A DNA stretch of 64,000 nucleotides, from the NCBI RefSeq assembly GCF_009739905.1, contig NZ_CP034279.1:1364001-1428000 (forward strand), given 5' to 3'. Every line of letters starts with the position of its first letter. Positions within the stretch are counted from its first letter, which is position 1. This stretch comes from Streptomyces ficellus (GTDB lineage: Bacteria > Actinomycetota > Actinomycetes > Streptomycetales > Streptomycetaceae). Under the pieces are notes generated by a model. The model was not told the origin of the DNA, ran no database searches, and saw only the letters and a program-made list of their open reading frames with translations. Shown here one piece after another: positions 39,659 to 48,740 of this stretch. A program made the position numbers and the translations under genes.

Positions 39659-41439
39659 GCGTCACCACCACGACGGCGACCACCCGCACCGACCCGCTGC
39701 ACGACCTGGATCCGCGCGGCGCCGCCGAGCACGCGCACATCGAGGCGCTGCTGCGGTGCTGGCTGCGCGAGACCGGCACCGACGTCACGCCCGGCCCGCT
39801 CCGCGTCGAGCTGCCCACGGCGGGGCTCGCCCTGGTCACCGAGGTGACGCACCGCTCCCCCACCGGCTGGCACCGCTTCGCCCCCGCCCGCCTGGAGGGC
39901 CCCGGCGGTCCGCTCGGCCCGGTCGCCGACCCGGTGACGGCGGTCGCGCTGCTGTCCACCGAGGCGGCGGTACGCGGCGGCAGCCGCCCCGGCGGCGTAC
40001 CGGCCGGTGAGGTCGCCGACCTGGTGGAGCGCACCGCCGAATCCGTGCGCCGGGTCGCCACCTTCATCGCCGACCGGCGCGCCCACCCCGAGCCGCCGCC
40101 CGGCGTGGACGGCTTCCTCGACGCCGAACAGGCGCTGCTGCTGGGCCACTTGAACCATCCGGCGCCCAAGAGCCGCGACGGCGTATCGGACCACGACGCG
40201 CGGGCCTTCTCGCCCGAGCTGCGCGGGTCGTTCCGGCTGCACTGGTTCGCCGCCGACGAGTCGGTCGTCTCCCACGACGCCGTCGAGGGCGCCCCCTCGC
40301 TGGCGGGCCGGGACACCGTCGCGCTCCTCGCCGACCTGGCCGAACGGCGCCTGGACGACGGGCGGATCCTCGTTCCGGCGCACCCGTGGCAGGCCCGCGA
40401 CCTGCTGCACCGCCCGCGCGTCAGGGCGCTCGTCGCCTCCGGCGCCCTGAAGCCGCTCGGCGAGCTGGGCCCCGAGTGGTGGCCCACCTCCAGTGTGCGG
40501 ACGGTGTACCGGCCGGACGCCGACGTGATGCTGAAACTGTCGCTGGGCCTGCGGCTGACCAACTCCCGGCGGGAGTCGACGCGTACGGAGCTGCGCCGCG
40601 GGCTGGAGATCAACCGGCTCCTGGACGCGGGGTACGCGGACGACACGTTCCTGGCGCACCCCGGTTTCGCCATCACCCGCGACCCGGCCTGGATCGCGGT
40701 CGACGAACCGGGCCGCCCGGAGGGCCCGGACGTGACCGGGCTCGACGTCGCCGTGCGGGAGGTCCCCGACGGCATCGCCGACCTGCGCTGCCTGGTGGGC
40801 CTGGTCGCCCCCCGCCCCGGCCTCGGCCGCAGCGCGCTGGGCGACCTGGTGGCGGCGCTCGGCCCGGGCGCCGCCGAGCGGTGGACGGCCGACTACACGG
40901 ACCGGGTGCTGGTGCCGATGCTGCACCTGTACGCCGCGACCGGCATCGGGCTGGAGGCGCACCAGCAGAACACGCTGGTCCGGCTGGACGCGGCGGGCCG
41001 GGTCACCGGCTCCACGTTCCGCGACAACCAGGGCTACTACCTGGCCACGTCCCACCTGCCCGGCCTGCTGAAGCGACTGGGCGCCGACTCCTCCACGCTC
41101 GCCGTGGTCGACGACGCCCTCGTCGACGACCGGCTGTCGTACTACCTCCTGCGCAACCAGGCCCTGTCGGTGGTCGGCGCCCTCGCCGTCGACGGCCTGG
41201 CGGACGAGCGGGACCTGCTCGCCGTCCTCGCCGGGCGGCTGCGGGCCGCGCTGCCCGCGCTCGCCGCCGCCGGGCCGGACGGCGACCGGCTGGCGCGCCG
41301 CTGGCTGGAGGCCGACTCCCTGCCGTGCAAGGGCAACCTGCTGACCCGGCTGCACGGCATCGACGAGGTCCTCGCCCCGCTCGACGCCCAGTCCGTGTAC
41401 CTCGACGCACCCAACCCCCTCCAGGAGGCCTCCGTATGA
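39655..41439 (+). CDS. NRPS-independent siderophore synthetase, IucA-like
   Basis: 594 residues. The motif GHLNHPAPKSRDGVSDHDARAFSPE resembles the GHPxHPxxK of type A enzymes (IucA, RhbC), which activate a prochiral carboxyl of citrate. VPAHPWQARDLL and HLYAATGIGLEAHQQNTLV follow. It should make the first citryl-amide. ATGA overlap with the decarboxylase and with the acetyltransferase shows tight coupling. Confidence 0.9.
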   Translation: MSVTTTTATTRTDPLHDLDPRGAAEHAHIEALLRCWLRETGTDVTPGPLRVELPTAGLALVTEVTHRSPTGWHRFAPARLEGPGGPLGPVADPVTAVALLSTEAAVRGGSRPGGVPAGEVADLVERTAESVRRVATFIADRRAHPEPPPGVDGFLDAEQALLLGHLNHPAPKSRDGVSDHDARAFSPELRGSFRLHWFAADESVVSHDAVEGAPSLAGRDTVALLADLAERRLDDGRILVPAHPWQARDLLHRPRVRALVASGALKPLGELGPEWWPTSSVRTVYRPDADVMLKLSLGLRLTNSRRESTRTELRRGLEINRLLDAGYADDTFLAHPGFAITRDPAWIAVDEPGRPEGPDVTGLDVAVREVPDGIADLRCLVGLVAPRPGLGRSALGDLVAALGPGAAERWTADYTDRVLVPMLHLYAATGIGLEAHQQNTLVRLDAAGRVTGSTFRDNQGYYLATSHLPGLLKRLGADSSTLAVVDDALVDDRLSYYLLRNQALSVVGALAVDGLADERDLLAVLAGRLRAALPALAAAGPDGDRLARRWLEADSLPCKGNLLTRLHGIDEVLAPLDAQSVYLDAPNPLQEASV

Positions 41440-42029
41440 CCTCGGCACACCCGGCACACCCGGACGCGGCGACCGTCCCCGGCCCGCCGCTGCCCTTACT
41501 GCCCGCCCCCTGGTCGGCCCGGGTCGCGCGCGCCGAGGGCGCCGACCTGGACCTGGTGCACGGCTGGATGCAGTCCCCGCACATCGACGCCTTCTGGCAC
41601 CAGGCGTGGCCGCGGACACGCTGGTACGAGGAGATCGCCGGCCACCTGGCGGGCGACGCGATCCTGCCGGTGCTGATCGACCGGGACGGGGCGCCGTTCG
41701 CGTACATCGAGGTGTACCGGGTGGTCCGTGACCGGCTCGCCGGGCACTATCCGGAGCTGCCGCACGACCTGGGCGTGCACATCGCGATCGGCGAGGAGGC
41801 CCGCACCGGGCAGGGCCTGGGCCGGGCGCTGCTGCGGGCCCTCGCCGAGGGGCTGCTGGCCGCCGACCCTCGTTGCGTCCGGGTGGTCGCCGAGCCGGAC
41901 GTCACCAACGCGCCGTCGCTGCGGGCGTTCGAGGCGGCGGGCTTCCGGCCCGCGGGGACGGTGACCTTCCCCGACAAGACGGCCGCCCTGCTCGTCCACC
42001 CGCGCTCGGAGGAGGACATGCCCCGATGA
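41436..42029 (+). CDS. GNAT acyltransferase for hydroxamate formation (IucB/RhbD-like)
   Basis: 197 residues. The acetyl-CoA binding region is IGEEARTGQGLGRALLRALAEGL; ahead are WMQSPHIDAFWHQAWPRTRW and FAYIEVYRVVRDRLAGHY, typical of N-hydroxylysine acetyltransferases. It acylates the N-hydroxy-diamine. Codon 21 is TTA (41496-41498). It overlaps both neighbours by four bases. Confidence 0.9.
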   Translation: MTSAHPAHPDAATVPGPPLPLLPAPWSARVARAEGADLDLVHGWMQSPHIDAFWHQAWPRTRWYEEIAGHLAGDAILPVLIDRDGAPFAYIEVYRVVRDRLAGHYPELPHDLGVHIAIGEEARTGQGLGRALLRALAEGLLAADPRCVRVVAEPDVTNAPSLRAFEAAGFRPAGTVTFPDKTAALLVHPRSEEDMPR

Positions 42030-43348
42030 CCGAGACCGTCCCCACCACGGAACACGACGTGGTGGCCATCGGCTGCGGCCCGTTCAACCTGGGGCTGGCC
42101 GCGCTGGCCTCCACCGTCGACGACGTGGACCTGGTCGTCCTGGAGGAGGAGCCGGAGCTGACCTGGCACCGGGGCATGATGCTGCGCGACGCGTCGATGC
42201 AGGTGAACTTCCTCGCCGACCTCGTCACCCTCGTCGCCCCCAGCCACCCGCTGTCGTTCCTGGCGTACCTGCACGACATGGACCGGCTCTACACGTTCAC
42301 CGTGCGGGAGAACTTCTTCCCCTCGCGCCGCGAGTACGAGGACTACCTGCGCTGGGCGGCGGCGAAGCTGCCCTCGGTCCGCTTCTCGCACCGGGCGGAG
42401 GAGGTCCGGTGGGACGCGGCGGACGGACGCTTCACCGTGGACGTCGTACGCGGTGACGGCACGCGGCTGCGGGTGCGCGCCCGCGACCTGGTCGTCGGCA
42501 TCGGCACCGCCCCGTACGTACCGGACGCCCTGGCGGCCCTGCCGGAGGCGCGGCTGCTGCACACCTCCGCGTACCTGTACCGGACGTCCGACGTGGCGGC
42601 CGCGGACAAGGTCACCGTGGTCGGCTCCGGCCAGTCGGGCGCCGAGGTCGTGGTGGACCTGCTCGGGCGGAACACCGACGGCGGGCCCGCGGTGAGCTGG
42701 CTGACCCGCACCCCGTCGTTCGCCCCGCTCGACTACACCAAGATGAACCTGGAGCTGACGACCCCGGCGTACATGCGGTACTTCCACTCGCTGCCGCAGG
42801 ACGTGCGCGACCGGCTGGTCAAGGAGCAGTGGCAGTTCTACAAGGGCATCTCCACCGACACCCTGGAGGAGATCCACGAGCTGCTCTACCAGCGCCAGCT
42901 GGAGCACGGCCCGGCGGAGGTGGAGCTGCGGTTCGGGATCACGGTGGAGTCCTCGGCCGTCGACCCGGCGACCGGCCGGGTGGTGCTGACCTGCCGGCAC
43001 CGGGACACGGGTGAGGCCTTCGAGCACACCACGGACCTGGTGGTGGCGGCCACCGGCTACCGCAACCGGACACCCGCCTTCCTGGAGCCGGTCGACGGGC
43101 TGCTGGCACGGGACGCCCGGGGCCGCCCCCGGGTGCGCGCGGACCACTCCGTGGAGCTCGCCGACGGCGTCACGGGCCGTGTCTTCGTGGCGAACGCCGA
43201 GATCCACAGCCACGGCGTCTCGGCGCCGAACCTGGACATCGGCGCCGTGCGCAACGCCACGATCCTCAACGCCGTCACCGGACGGGAGGCCTACCGGCTG
43301 CCGAAGCGCTCCGCGTTCACCAGCTTCGACGTACCCGGACGCCTCTGA
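42026..43348 (+). CDS. L-lysine/diamine N-hydroxylase (IucD/RhbE-like)
   Basis: 440 residues, an FAD- and NADPH-dependent N-hydroxylating monooxygenase. The FAD motif is GCGPFNLG (16-23), the NADPH motif GSGQSGAEVV, and the family-specific ATGYRNRTP lies near the C-terminus. It hydroxylates the primary amine of the diamine before acetylation. It is the last gene of the operon, followed at once by a strong hairpin. Confidence 0.93.
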   Translation: MTETVPTTEHDVVAIGCGPFNLGLAALASTVDDVDLVVLEEEPELTWHRGMMLRDASMQVNFLADLVTLVAPSHPLSFLAYLHDMDRLYTFTVRENFFPSRREYEDYLRWAAAKLPSVRFSHRAEEVRWDAADGRFTVDVVRGDGTRLRVRARDLVVGIGTAPYVPDALAALPEARLLHTSAYLYRTSDVAAADKVTVVGSGQSGAEVVVDLLGRNTDGGPAVSWLTRTPSFAPLDYTKMNLELTTPAYMRYFHSLPQDVRDRLVKEQWQFYKGISTDTLEEIHELLYQRQLEHGPAEVELRFGITVESSAVDPATGRVVLTCRHRDTGEAFEHTTDLVVAATGYRNRTPAFLEPVDGLLARDARGRPRVRADHSVELADGVTGRVFVANAEIHSHGVSAPNLDIGAVRNATILNAVTGREAYRLPKRSAFTSFDVPGRL

Positions 43349-43359
43349 GGGACCGGCGG

Positions 43360-43387
43360 CGTCTCCCGCCCGGCCGGGCGGGAGACG
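43360..43387 (+). terminator. Strong terminator hairpin of the siderophore operon
   Basis: CGTCTCCCGCCCGG is followed directly by its complement CCGGGCGGGAGACG, a 28-base perfect palindrome 11 bases after the hydroxylase stop. Confidence 0.85.
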
Positions 43388-43470
43388 TCGCGCGGGCGGG
43401 GTACTCGGCACCCGGTACCCGGTGCCGGCCCGGTGGACCGGGGCCCGGAGCAGGGAAGCGAGGCGGCACG

Positions 43471-44121
43471 ATGCGTTTCCAGGACCGCAGGGAGGCCGGT
43501 CGCGCGCTGGCAGCCCGGCTCGTCGAGCGGCAGCGGCAGGGCCGGCTGGAGGACCCGGTCGTCCTGGCGCTGCCCCGTGGCGGCGTGCCGGTGGCCGACG
43601 AGATCGCGGGGGCGCTGGGCGCGCCCCTGGACGTCCTCGTCGTCCGCAAGATCGGCGCGCCGTACAACCCGGAGGTCGGCATCGGCGCGCTGGTCGGGGA
43701 CCATCCCCCGGTCTTCGACGAGCGGGCGCTGGCGATCCTCGGGCTGACGCCCGAGCGGCTGCGCGCCGGGATCGACGCGGAGCGGGCGGAGCTGCGCCGC
43801 CGGGAGGAGCTGTACCGGGGCGGCCGCCCGGCCCCGGACGTGGCCGGGCGGACGGCCCTGGTCGTCGACGACGGGCTGGCCACCGGGGCGACCGCGCGTG
43901 CCGCGCTGCGGGCGGTGCGCACCGCCGCCCCGGCGCGCGTGCTGCTGGCCGTGCCGGTGTGTTCCGGTCAGGCGCTGACGGCGCTGCGCGGGGAGGCGGA
44001 CGAGATCGTGCACCTGTACCAGCCACCGCACTTCGAGGCGGTGGGGCAGTGGTACGACGACTTCGCGCAGCTCACGGACGACGAGGTGGTCCGCACGCTG
44101 AGCGCCGCGCACGGCGGCTGA
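43471..44121 (+). CDS. Phosphoribosyltransferase-like protein
   Basis: 216 residues of the PRTase type I fold. The PRPP motif is VVDDGLATGAT (131-141); earlier, LPRGGVPVADEIA and VRKIGAPYNPEVGIGAL are typical of a family often linked with stress proteins. The substrate base is unknown. ATG 43471 is chosen for the conserved start MRFQDRREAGRALA. Confidence 0.85.
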   Translation: MRFQDRREAGRALAARLVERQRQGRLEDPVVLALPRGGVPVADEIAGALGAPLDVLVVRKIGAPYNPEVGIGALVGDHPPVFDERALAILGLTPERLRAGIDAERAELRRREELYRGGRPAPDVAGRTALVVDDGLATGATARAALRAVRTAAPARVLLAVPVCSGQALTALRGEADEIVHLYQPPHFEAVGQWYDDFAQLTDDEVVRTLSAAHGG

Positions 44122-44176
44122 CACCCCGGGCCGGGGCCCGGCGGCCGGGGGCCGCCCGTACCGTGTGACCGGCCCG

Positions 44177-45919
44177 TCAGGCGTGGCCCTCGCCCCGCTC
44201 GTCCCGGCCGCCGGGCGGGGACGCGACACCGCGGCCCGGTTCCACCACGTCCCGGCGGCCACCGGTCTGCGCCTTCTCCAGGCCGGTGATGTCCGGGTGG
44301 TGCAGGTCGAAGGCGGGCGACTCGGAGCGGATGCGGGGCAGGGTCGTGAAGTTGTGCCGGGGCGGCGGGCAGGAGGTCGCCCACTCCAGCGAGCGGCCGT
44401 GGCCCCAGGGGTCGTCGACCTCGACGCGCTTGCCGTCCTTGGCGGTCTTCCACACGTTGTAGAGGAACGGCAGCGTCGACAGGCCGAGCAGGAAGGACCC
44501 CAGCGACGACAGGGTGTTGAGGGCGGTGAACCCGTCGGCGCTGAGGTAGTCGGCGTACCGGCGGGGCATGCCCTCCGCGCCCAGCCAGTGCTGGACGAGG
44601 AACGTGAGGTGGAAGCCGGCGAACAGGGTCCAGAAGTGGATCTTCCCGAGGCGTTCGTCGAGCATGGTGCCGGTCATCTTGGGCCACCAGAAGTGGAATC
44701 CGGCGAACATGGCGAACACGATGGTGCCGAAGAGCACGTAGTGGAAGTGGGCGACCACGAAGTACGAGTCGGTGACGTGGAAGTCCATCGGCGGCGAGGC
44801 GAGGACGACACCGGTCAGGCCGCCGAAGAGGAAGGTGACGAGGAAACCGATGGCCCACAGCATCGGGGTCTCGAAGGTGAGGGACCCCTTCCACAGGGTG
44901 CCCGCCCAGTTGAAGAACTTCACCCCGGTCGGCACGGCGATGAGGAAGCTCATGAAGGAGAAGAACGGCAGGAGGACCGCACCGGTGGCGAACATGTGGT
45001 GCGCCCACACCACCACCGACAGACCGGTGATGGCGATGGTGGCGCCGATCAGCCCGATGTAGCCGAAGAGCGGTTTGCGGGAGAACACGGGGAGGATCTC
45101 CGTCACCACCCCGAAGAACGGCAGCGCCAGGATGTACACCTCGGGGTGGCCGAAGAACCAGAACAGGTGCTGCCACAGCAGCGCCCCGCCGTTCGCGGCG
45201 TCGAAGACGTGGGAGCCGAAGCGCCGGTCGGCCTCCAGGCACAGCAGCGCGGCGGCCAGCACCGGGAAGGCGAGCAGCACCAGCACCGAGGTGAGCAGCA
45301 CGTTCCAGGTGAAGATGGGCATGCGGAACATCGTCATACCGGGTGCGCGCATCCCGACGATGGTGGTGATGAAGTTGACCGCCCCGAGGATCGTGCCGAA
45401 GCCGGAGAGCGCCAGGCCCATGATCCACAGGTCGGCGCCGAGGCTCGGGGAGCGTTCCTGGTTGTTGAGCGGCGCGTAGGCCGTCCAGCCGAAGTCGGCG
45501 CTCCCGTTGGGCGTGAGGAGGCTGCCGACGACGACGAGGCCGCCGAAGAGGAACAGCCAGTACGAGAGCATGTTGAGCCGGGGGAACGCGACGTCCGGCG
45601 AGCCGATCTGGAGCGGCATGACCGCGTTGGCGAATCCGGCGAAGGTGGGCGTGGCGAACAGCAGCAGCATCACCGTGCCGTGCAGGGTGAACGCCTGGTT
45701 GTACTGCTCGGCGGAGATCAACTGCATGCCGGGGCGCGCCAGTTCGATGCGCATCAGCATGGCGAGGGCGCCGGCGAAGAGGAAGAAGGCGAACGACGTG
45801 ATCAGGTACAGGTGCCCGATCTTCTTGTGATCCGTCGTGGTGAGCCACTCCACCACGACCCGCCCCGGGCCGCGTTTCGCCACCGGTACCGGGGCGACCG
45901 GCTCCGTCGTCGTCACCAT
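44177..45919 (-). CDS. ctaD: Cytochrome c oxidase subunit I
   Basis: 580 residues, with 12 membrane segments. It carries the haem- and copper-binding signature [22 protein letters not shown] and HHMFATG, plus HFHYVLFG. This is the catalytic subunit of an aa3-type oxidase. It stands alone without ctaC, ctaE or ctaF, as in second ctaD copies of streptomycetes. A 30-residue charged C-terminal tail follows. Start ATG 45919 has GAGG six bases ahead; the earlier in-frame ATG overlaps that site. Confidence 0.93.
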   Translation of the reverse strand: MVTTTEPVAPVPVAKRGPGRVVVEWLTTTDHKKIGHLYLITSFAFFLFAGALAMLMRIELARPGMQLISAEQYNQAFTLHGTVMLLLFATPTFAGFANAVMPLQIGSPDVAFPRLNMLSYWLFLFGGLVVVGSLLTPNGSADFGWTAYAPLNNQERSPSLGADLWIMGLALSGFGTILGAVNFITTIVGMRAPGMTMFRMPIFTWNVLLTSVLVLLAFPVLAAALLCLEADRRFGSHVFDAANGGALLWQHLFWFFGHPEVYILALPFFGVVTEILPVFSRKPLFGYIGLIGATIAITGLSVVVWAHHMFATGAVLLPFFSFMSFLIAVPTGVKFFNWAGTLWKGSLTFETPMLWAIGFLVTFLFGGLTGVVLASPPMDFHVTDSYFVVAHFHYVLFGTIVFAMFAGFHFWWPKMTGTMLDERLGKIHFWTLFAGFHLTFLVQHWLGAEGMPRRYADYLSADGFTALNTLSSLGSFLLGLSTLPFLYNVWKTAKDGKRVEVDDPWGHGRSLEWATSCPPPRHNFTTLPRIRSESPAFDLHHPDITGLEKAQTGGRRDVVEPGRGVASPPGGRDERGEGHA

Positions 45920-46089
45920 ACGCATCCTCGTCGTCGCACACGCGGGCAGGAGGCGCGGCAAGCCCCCTCACCGCGCCTCGAAACGCTACGCAATGCGACG
46001 GTGACCCGTCCCGCTTTGCGCCCGTACAGCGCTGGGCACGTCACTCGTATGGGCAGGGGAAGCGGCGGGGTACGGGGCGCCGCCGGGGG

Positions 46090-46734
46090 TCAGTAGGCGA
46101 CGGACGTCCGGCGCCGGAGGTGGTCGCCCCCTTCGAGGTGGTCGACGAAGGCGACGGCGTAGTCCTCCGCGCTGATGGTGCTGTTGCCGTCGGCGTCGGT
46201 CAGCAGGGTGTCGCCGCCGAGGCGGTACGTCCCGGTCCGGGCTCCCGGGGCGATCACCGCGGCCGGGGAGACGTAGGACCAGTCCAGGTCGGTGACCGTC
46301 CGCAGCGCGGCGAGCAGGTCGGCGTGGGCCAGGGCCTCGCCCCGGTACTCGGCCGGGAAGCCGGGCGTGTCCATCAGAGCGGTGCCCCGCTCCCCCACGG
46401 TCAGCGAGCCGGCGCCGCCGACGACGGCCACCCTGCGCACCCCGCCCGCCCGCACCCCGTCCAGGAACGCGTCGTACACGGCGGTGAAGGGCGCCCGGGG
46501 GTCGGTGCCGTCGCGCGGCGGTACGAGCGCGGAGGCCACCACGTCCGCACCGGCGACCGCGCCGGCGACCTGCTCGGGAGCGCCCGCGTCCGCCGCGAGG
46601 GCGGTCACCCCGGGCCCGTCCACCGGCAGCACGCCGGAGCGGGACACGGCCACGACGTCATGGCCGCGGCGCGCCGCTTCGGCGGCGATGCGCCGGCCGA
46701 CCATACCCGTGGCACCGAAAAGCGTGATCTTCAT
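46090..46734 (-). CDS. NAD(P)-binding oxidoreductase (NmrA/SDR-like)
   Basis: 214 residues. The N-terminal MKITLFGATGMVGRRIAAEA is the dinucleotide-binding motif. VVGGAGSL and DLDWSYVSPAAVI are typical of the YwnB/DUF2867-related atypical SDR group. No YxxxK pair is visible. The ATG at 46734 has AGGAA six bases ahead. It is divergent from the AraC regulator, which may control it. Confidence 0.85.
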   Translation of the reverse strand: MKITLFGATGMVGRRIAAEAARRGHDVVAVSRSGVLPVDGPGVTALAADAGAPEQVAGAVAGADVVASALVPPRDGTDPRAPFTAVYDAFLDGVRAGGVRRVAVVGGAGSLTVGERGTALMDTPGFPAEYRGEALAHADLLAALRTVTDLDWSYVSPAAVIAPGARTGTYRLGGDTLLTDADGNSTISAEDYAVAFVDHLEGGDHLRRRTSVAY

Positions 46735-46861
46735 GGGGGATTCCTGTTCCTCTGCCGGGGAGGTCGTGATGCACTCTCCCGGACACCCGATGCCGGCGTT
46801 CTCACCGGCCACCTCCAACGTAGGAGGCCGTAGGGACCGCCCGGGGATACGCTGGCGACCG

Positions 46862-47803
46862 ATGATGGTCAAAACGCGACAGGCCGCGCGGGAGGCCGGC
46901 GAGCGCATCCGGCACGTCCCCTTCGCCGCCCCGGCGGGTGTCCCGTCGGGGGTGGAGGTGATGCCGCTCGCCCGGCTCGGTGCGCGGCTGCCGCGACACA
47001 GCCTGCTCACCCCGCAGCGACCCGCCTTCCACCACCTGCTGGGGCCCACCGCCGGCACCCTGCGGCACGCGGTCGACTTCACCGACCACACCGTCGCCCC
47101 CGGCTCCTGGCTGTGGGTCCGGCCGGGCCAGGTGCAGCAGTGGTACGACCTGGGGGCGGCCGAAGGGGTCGCGGTGCTGTTCGAGACGGACTTCCTGGAC
47201 TCCGCCACCGCCGCGGCCGCCCGCCTGGACGATCCCTGGGCCGCGCCGGTCCACACCCCCGATCCCCAGGACGCGGCGGCGCTCCGTACGGCCGCCGACC
47301 ACCTCGCGTACGAGTTCGGCGCCCTCGGCCGCATGCCCCTGGAGGTGCACACGGCCGCCCTGCGCCACCTGCTCGCCGTGCTGGTCCTGCGCCTCGCCCA
47401 CCTCGCCCGCCCCGGCCCGGGACCCGAGCCGGACGAGGTCCACCTGCGGTTCCGTGAGGCCGTCGAGCGCCACTTCTCCCGCACCCGGCGCGTGGAGGAC
47501 TACGCCCGGGCGCTGGGCTACTCGTCCCGTACCCTCACCCGCGCCACCACGGCCGCCGAAGGGGGCGGCGCGAAGGAACTCATCGACCGCCGGGTGGTCC
47601 TGGAGGCCAAGCGCCTGCTCGCCCACAGCGACCTGCCCGCCGCCCGCGTCGCCCGCGAGCTCGGCTTCTCCAGCCCCACCAACTTCAGCAAGTACTTCCA
47701 CCACCGCACCGGCCACACCCCGCTCGCCTTCCGCACCGCGGTGCGGGGCCGCGGCGACGCCGCCCGGCCGGTCAGAACACGGACAGCCCCGTCAGCGTCG
47801 TGA
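46862..47803 (+). CDS. AraC-family transcriptional regulator
   Basis: 313 residues. The N-terminal cupin-like domain (about 20-170) is followed by an AraC HTH (about 200-300) with VEDYARALGYSSRTLTRA and RVARELGFSSPTNFSKYFHHRTGHTPLAFR. It probably regulates the divergent oxidoreductase gene. Its 3' end overlaps the glutaminase gene tail to tail by 32 bases. Confidence 0.9.
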   Translation: MMVKTRQAAREAGERIRHVPFAAPAGVPSGVEVMPLARLGARLPRHSLLTPQRPAFHHLLGPTAGTLRHAVDFTDHTVAPGSWLWVRPGQVQQWYDLGAAEGVAVLFETDFLDSATAAAARLDDPWAAPVHTPDPQDAAALRTAADHLAYEFGALGRMPLEVHTAALRHLLAVLVLRLAHLARPGPGPEPDEVHLRFREAVERHFSRTRRVEDYARALGYSSRTLTRATTAAEGGGAKELIDRRVVLEAKRLLAHSDLPAARVARELGFSSPTNFSKYFHHRTGHTPLAFRTAVRGRGDAARPVRTRTAPSAS

Positions 47804-48707
47804 AGCGGTCCAGTGCCGCGACGCCCGCGACCGAGTTGCCGCGGTGGTCCAGGCCCGGGCTCCAGACGCACAGGGTGCAGCGGCCGGGTACGACGGCGAT
47901 GATGCCGCCGCCGACGCCGCTCTTGCCGGGCAGGCCGACGCGGTGGGCGAAGTCGCCGGCGGCGTCGTACGTCCCGCAGGTCAGCATCACCGCGTTGATC
48001 TGCTTGGCCTGGCTGCGGGTGAGCAGCGTGGAGCCGTCGGCCCGTATGCCGTGCCGGGCGAGGAAGCCGGCGGCCAGGGCCAGGTCGGCGCAGGACGCCT
48101 CCACCGAGCACTGGCGGAAGTACTGGCCGAGCAGGTCCGGCACCGGGTTGGTGATGTTGCCGTACGAGGCCATGAAGTGGGCGAGGGCGGCGTTGCGGTC
48201 GCCGTGGGCGGTCTCGGAGGCGGCGACCCGCCCGTCGAAGCCGAGGGCCGCGTTGCCGCTCTCGGCGCGCAGGAAGTCCAGCAGGCTGCCGGAGGCGTCG
48301 CCGGTCAGGGACTGGAGGCGGTCGGTGACGACGAGGGCGCCCGCGTTGATGAACGGGTTGCGCGGGATGCCGTTCTCGTACTCCAGCTGCACCAGCGAGT
48401 TGAACGGGTTGCCGGACGGTTCGCGCCCGACGCCCTCCCACAGGGCCTCGCCCTCCATGGCGAGCACCAGAGCGAGGGTGAAGACCTTGGTGATGGACTG
48501 CGCCGAGAAGGGCTGCCGCCAGTCCCCCACCCCGTACACGGTGCCGTCGAGTTCCGCGACGGCCATCCCGAAGCGCCCGGGGTCGGCCTCGGCGAGCAGC
48601 GGGATGTAGTCGGCGGGGCGGCCCCGGCCGGGGGTGGCGGCGATGTCGGCGGCGATGCGGTCGAGCACGGGCCGGAAGTCCGCGCCGGGCGGGGAGGAAG
48701 GTGGCAC
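47772..48707 (-). CDS. glsA: Glutaminase
   Basis: 311 residues, beta-lactamase-like serine glutaminase that converts glutamine to glutamate and ammonia. The SxxK motif is S71-I-T-K74 in FSAQSITKVF. NPFINAGALVVTD, ITNPVPDLLGQYFRQCS and LPGKSGVGGGI complete the signature. GTG 48707 is preceded by GTGGGGGACC. It lies 33 bases downstream of the molybdoenzyme operon and may be co-transcribed. Confidence 0.93.
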   Translation of the reverse strand: MPPSSPPGADFRPVLDRIAADIAATPGRGRPADYIPLLAEADPGRFGMAVAELDGTVYGVGDWRQPFSAQSITKVFTLALVLAMEGEALWEGVGREPSGNPFNSLVQLEYENGIPRNPFINAGALVVTDRLQSLTGDASGSLLDFLRAESGNAALGFDGRVAASETAHGDRNAALAHFMASYGNITNPVPDLLGQYFRQCSVEASCADLALAAGFLARHGIRADGSTLLTRSQAKQINAVMLTCGTYDAAGDFAHRVGLPGKSGVGGGIIAVVPGRCTLCVWSPGLDHRGNSVAGVAALDRFTTLTGLSVF

Positions 48708-48740
48708 GGTCCCCCACCCTACGGGTGCTCCCCGTCCGGG

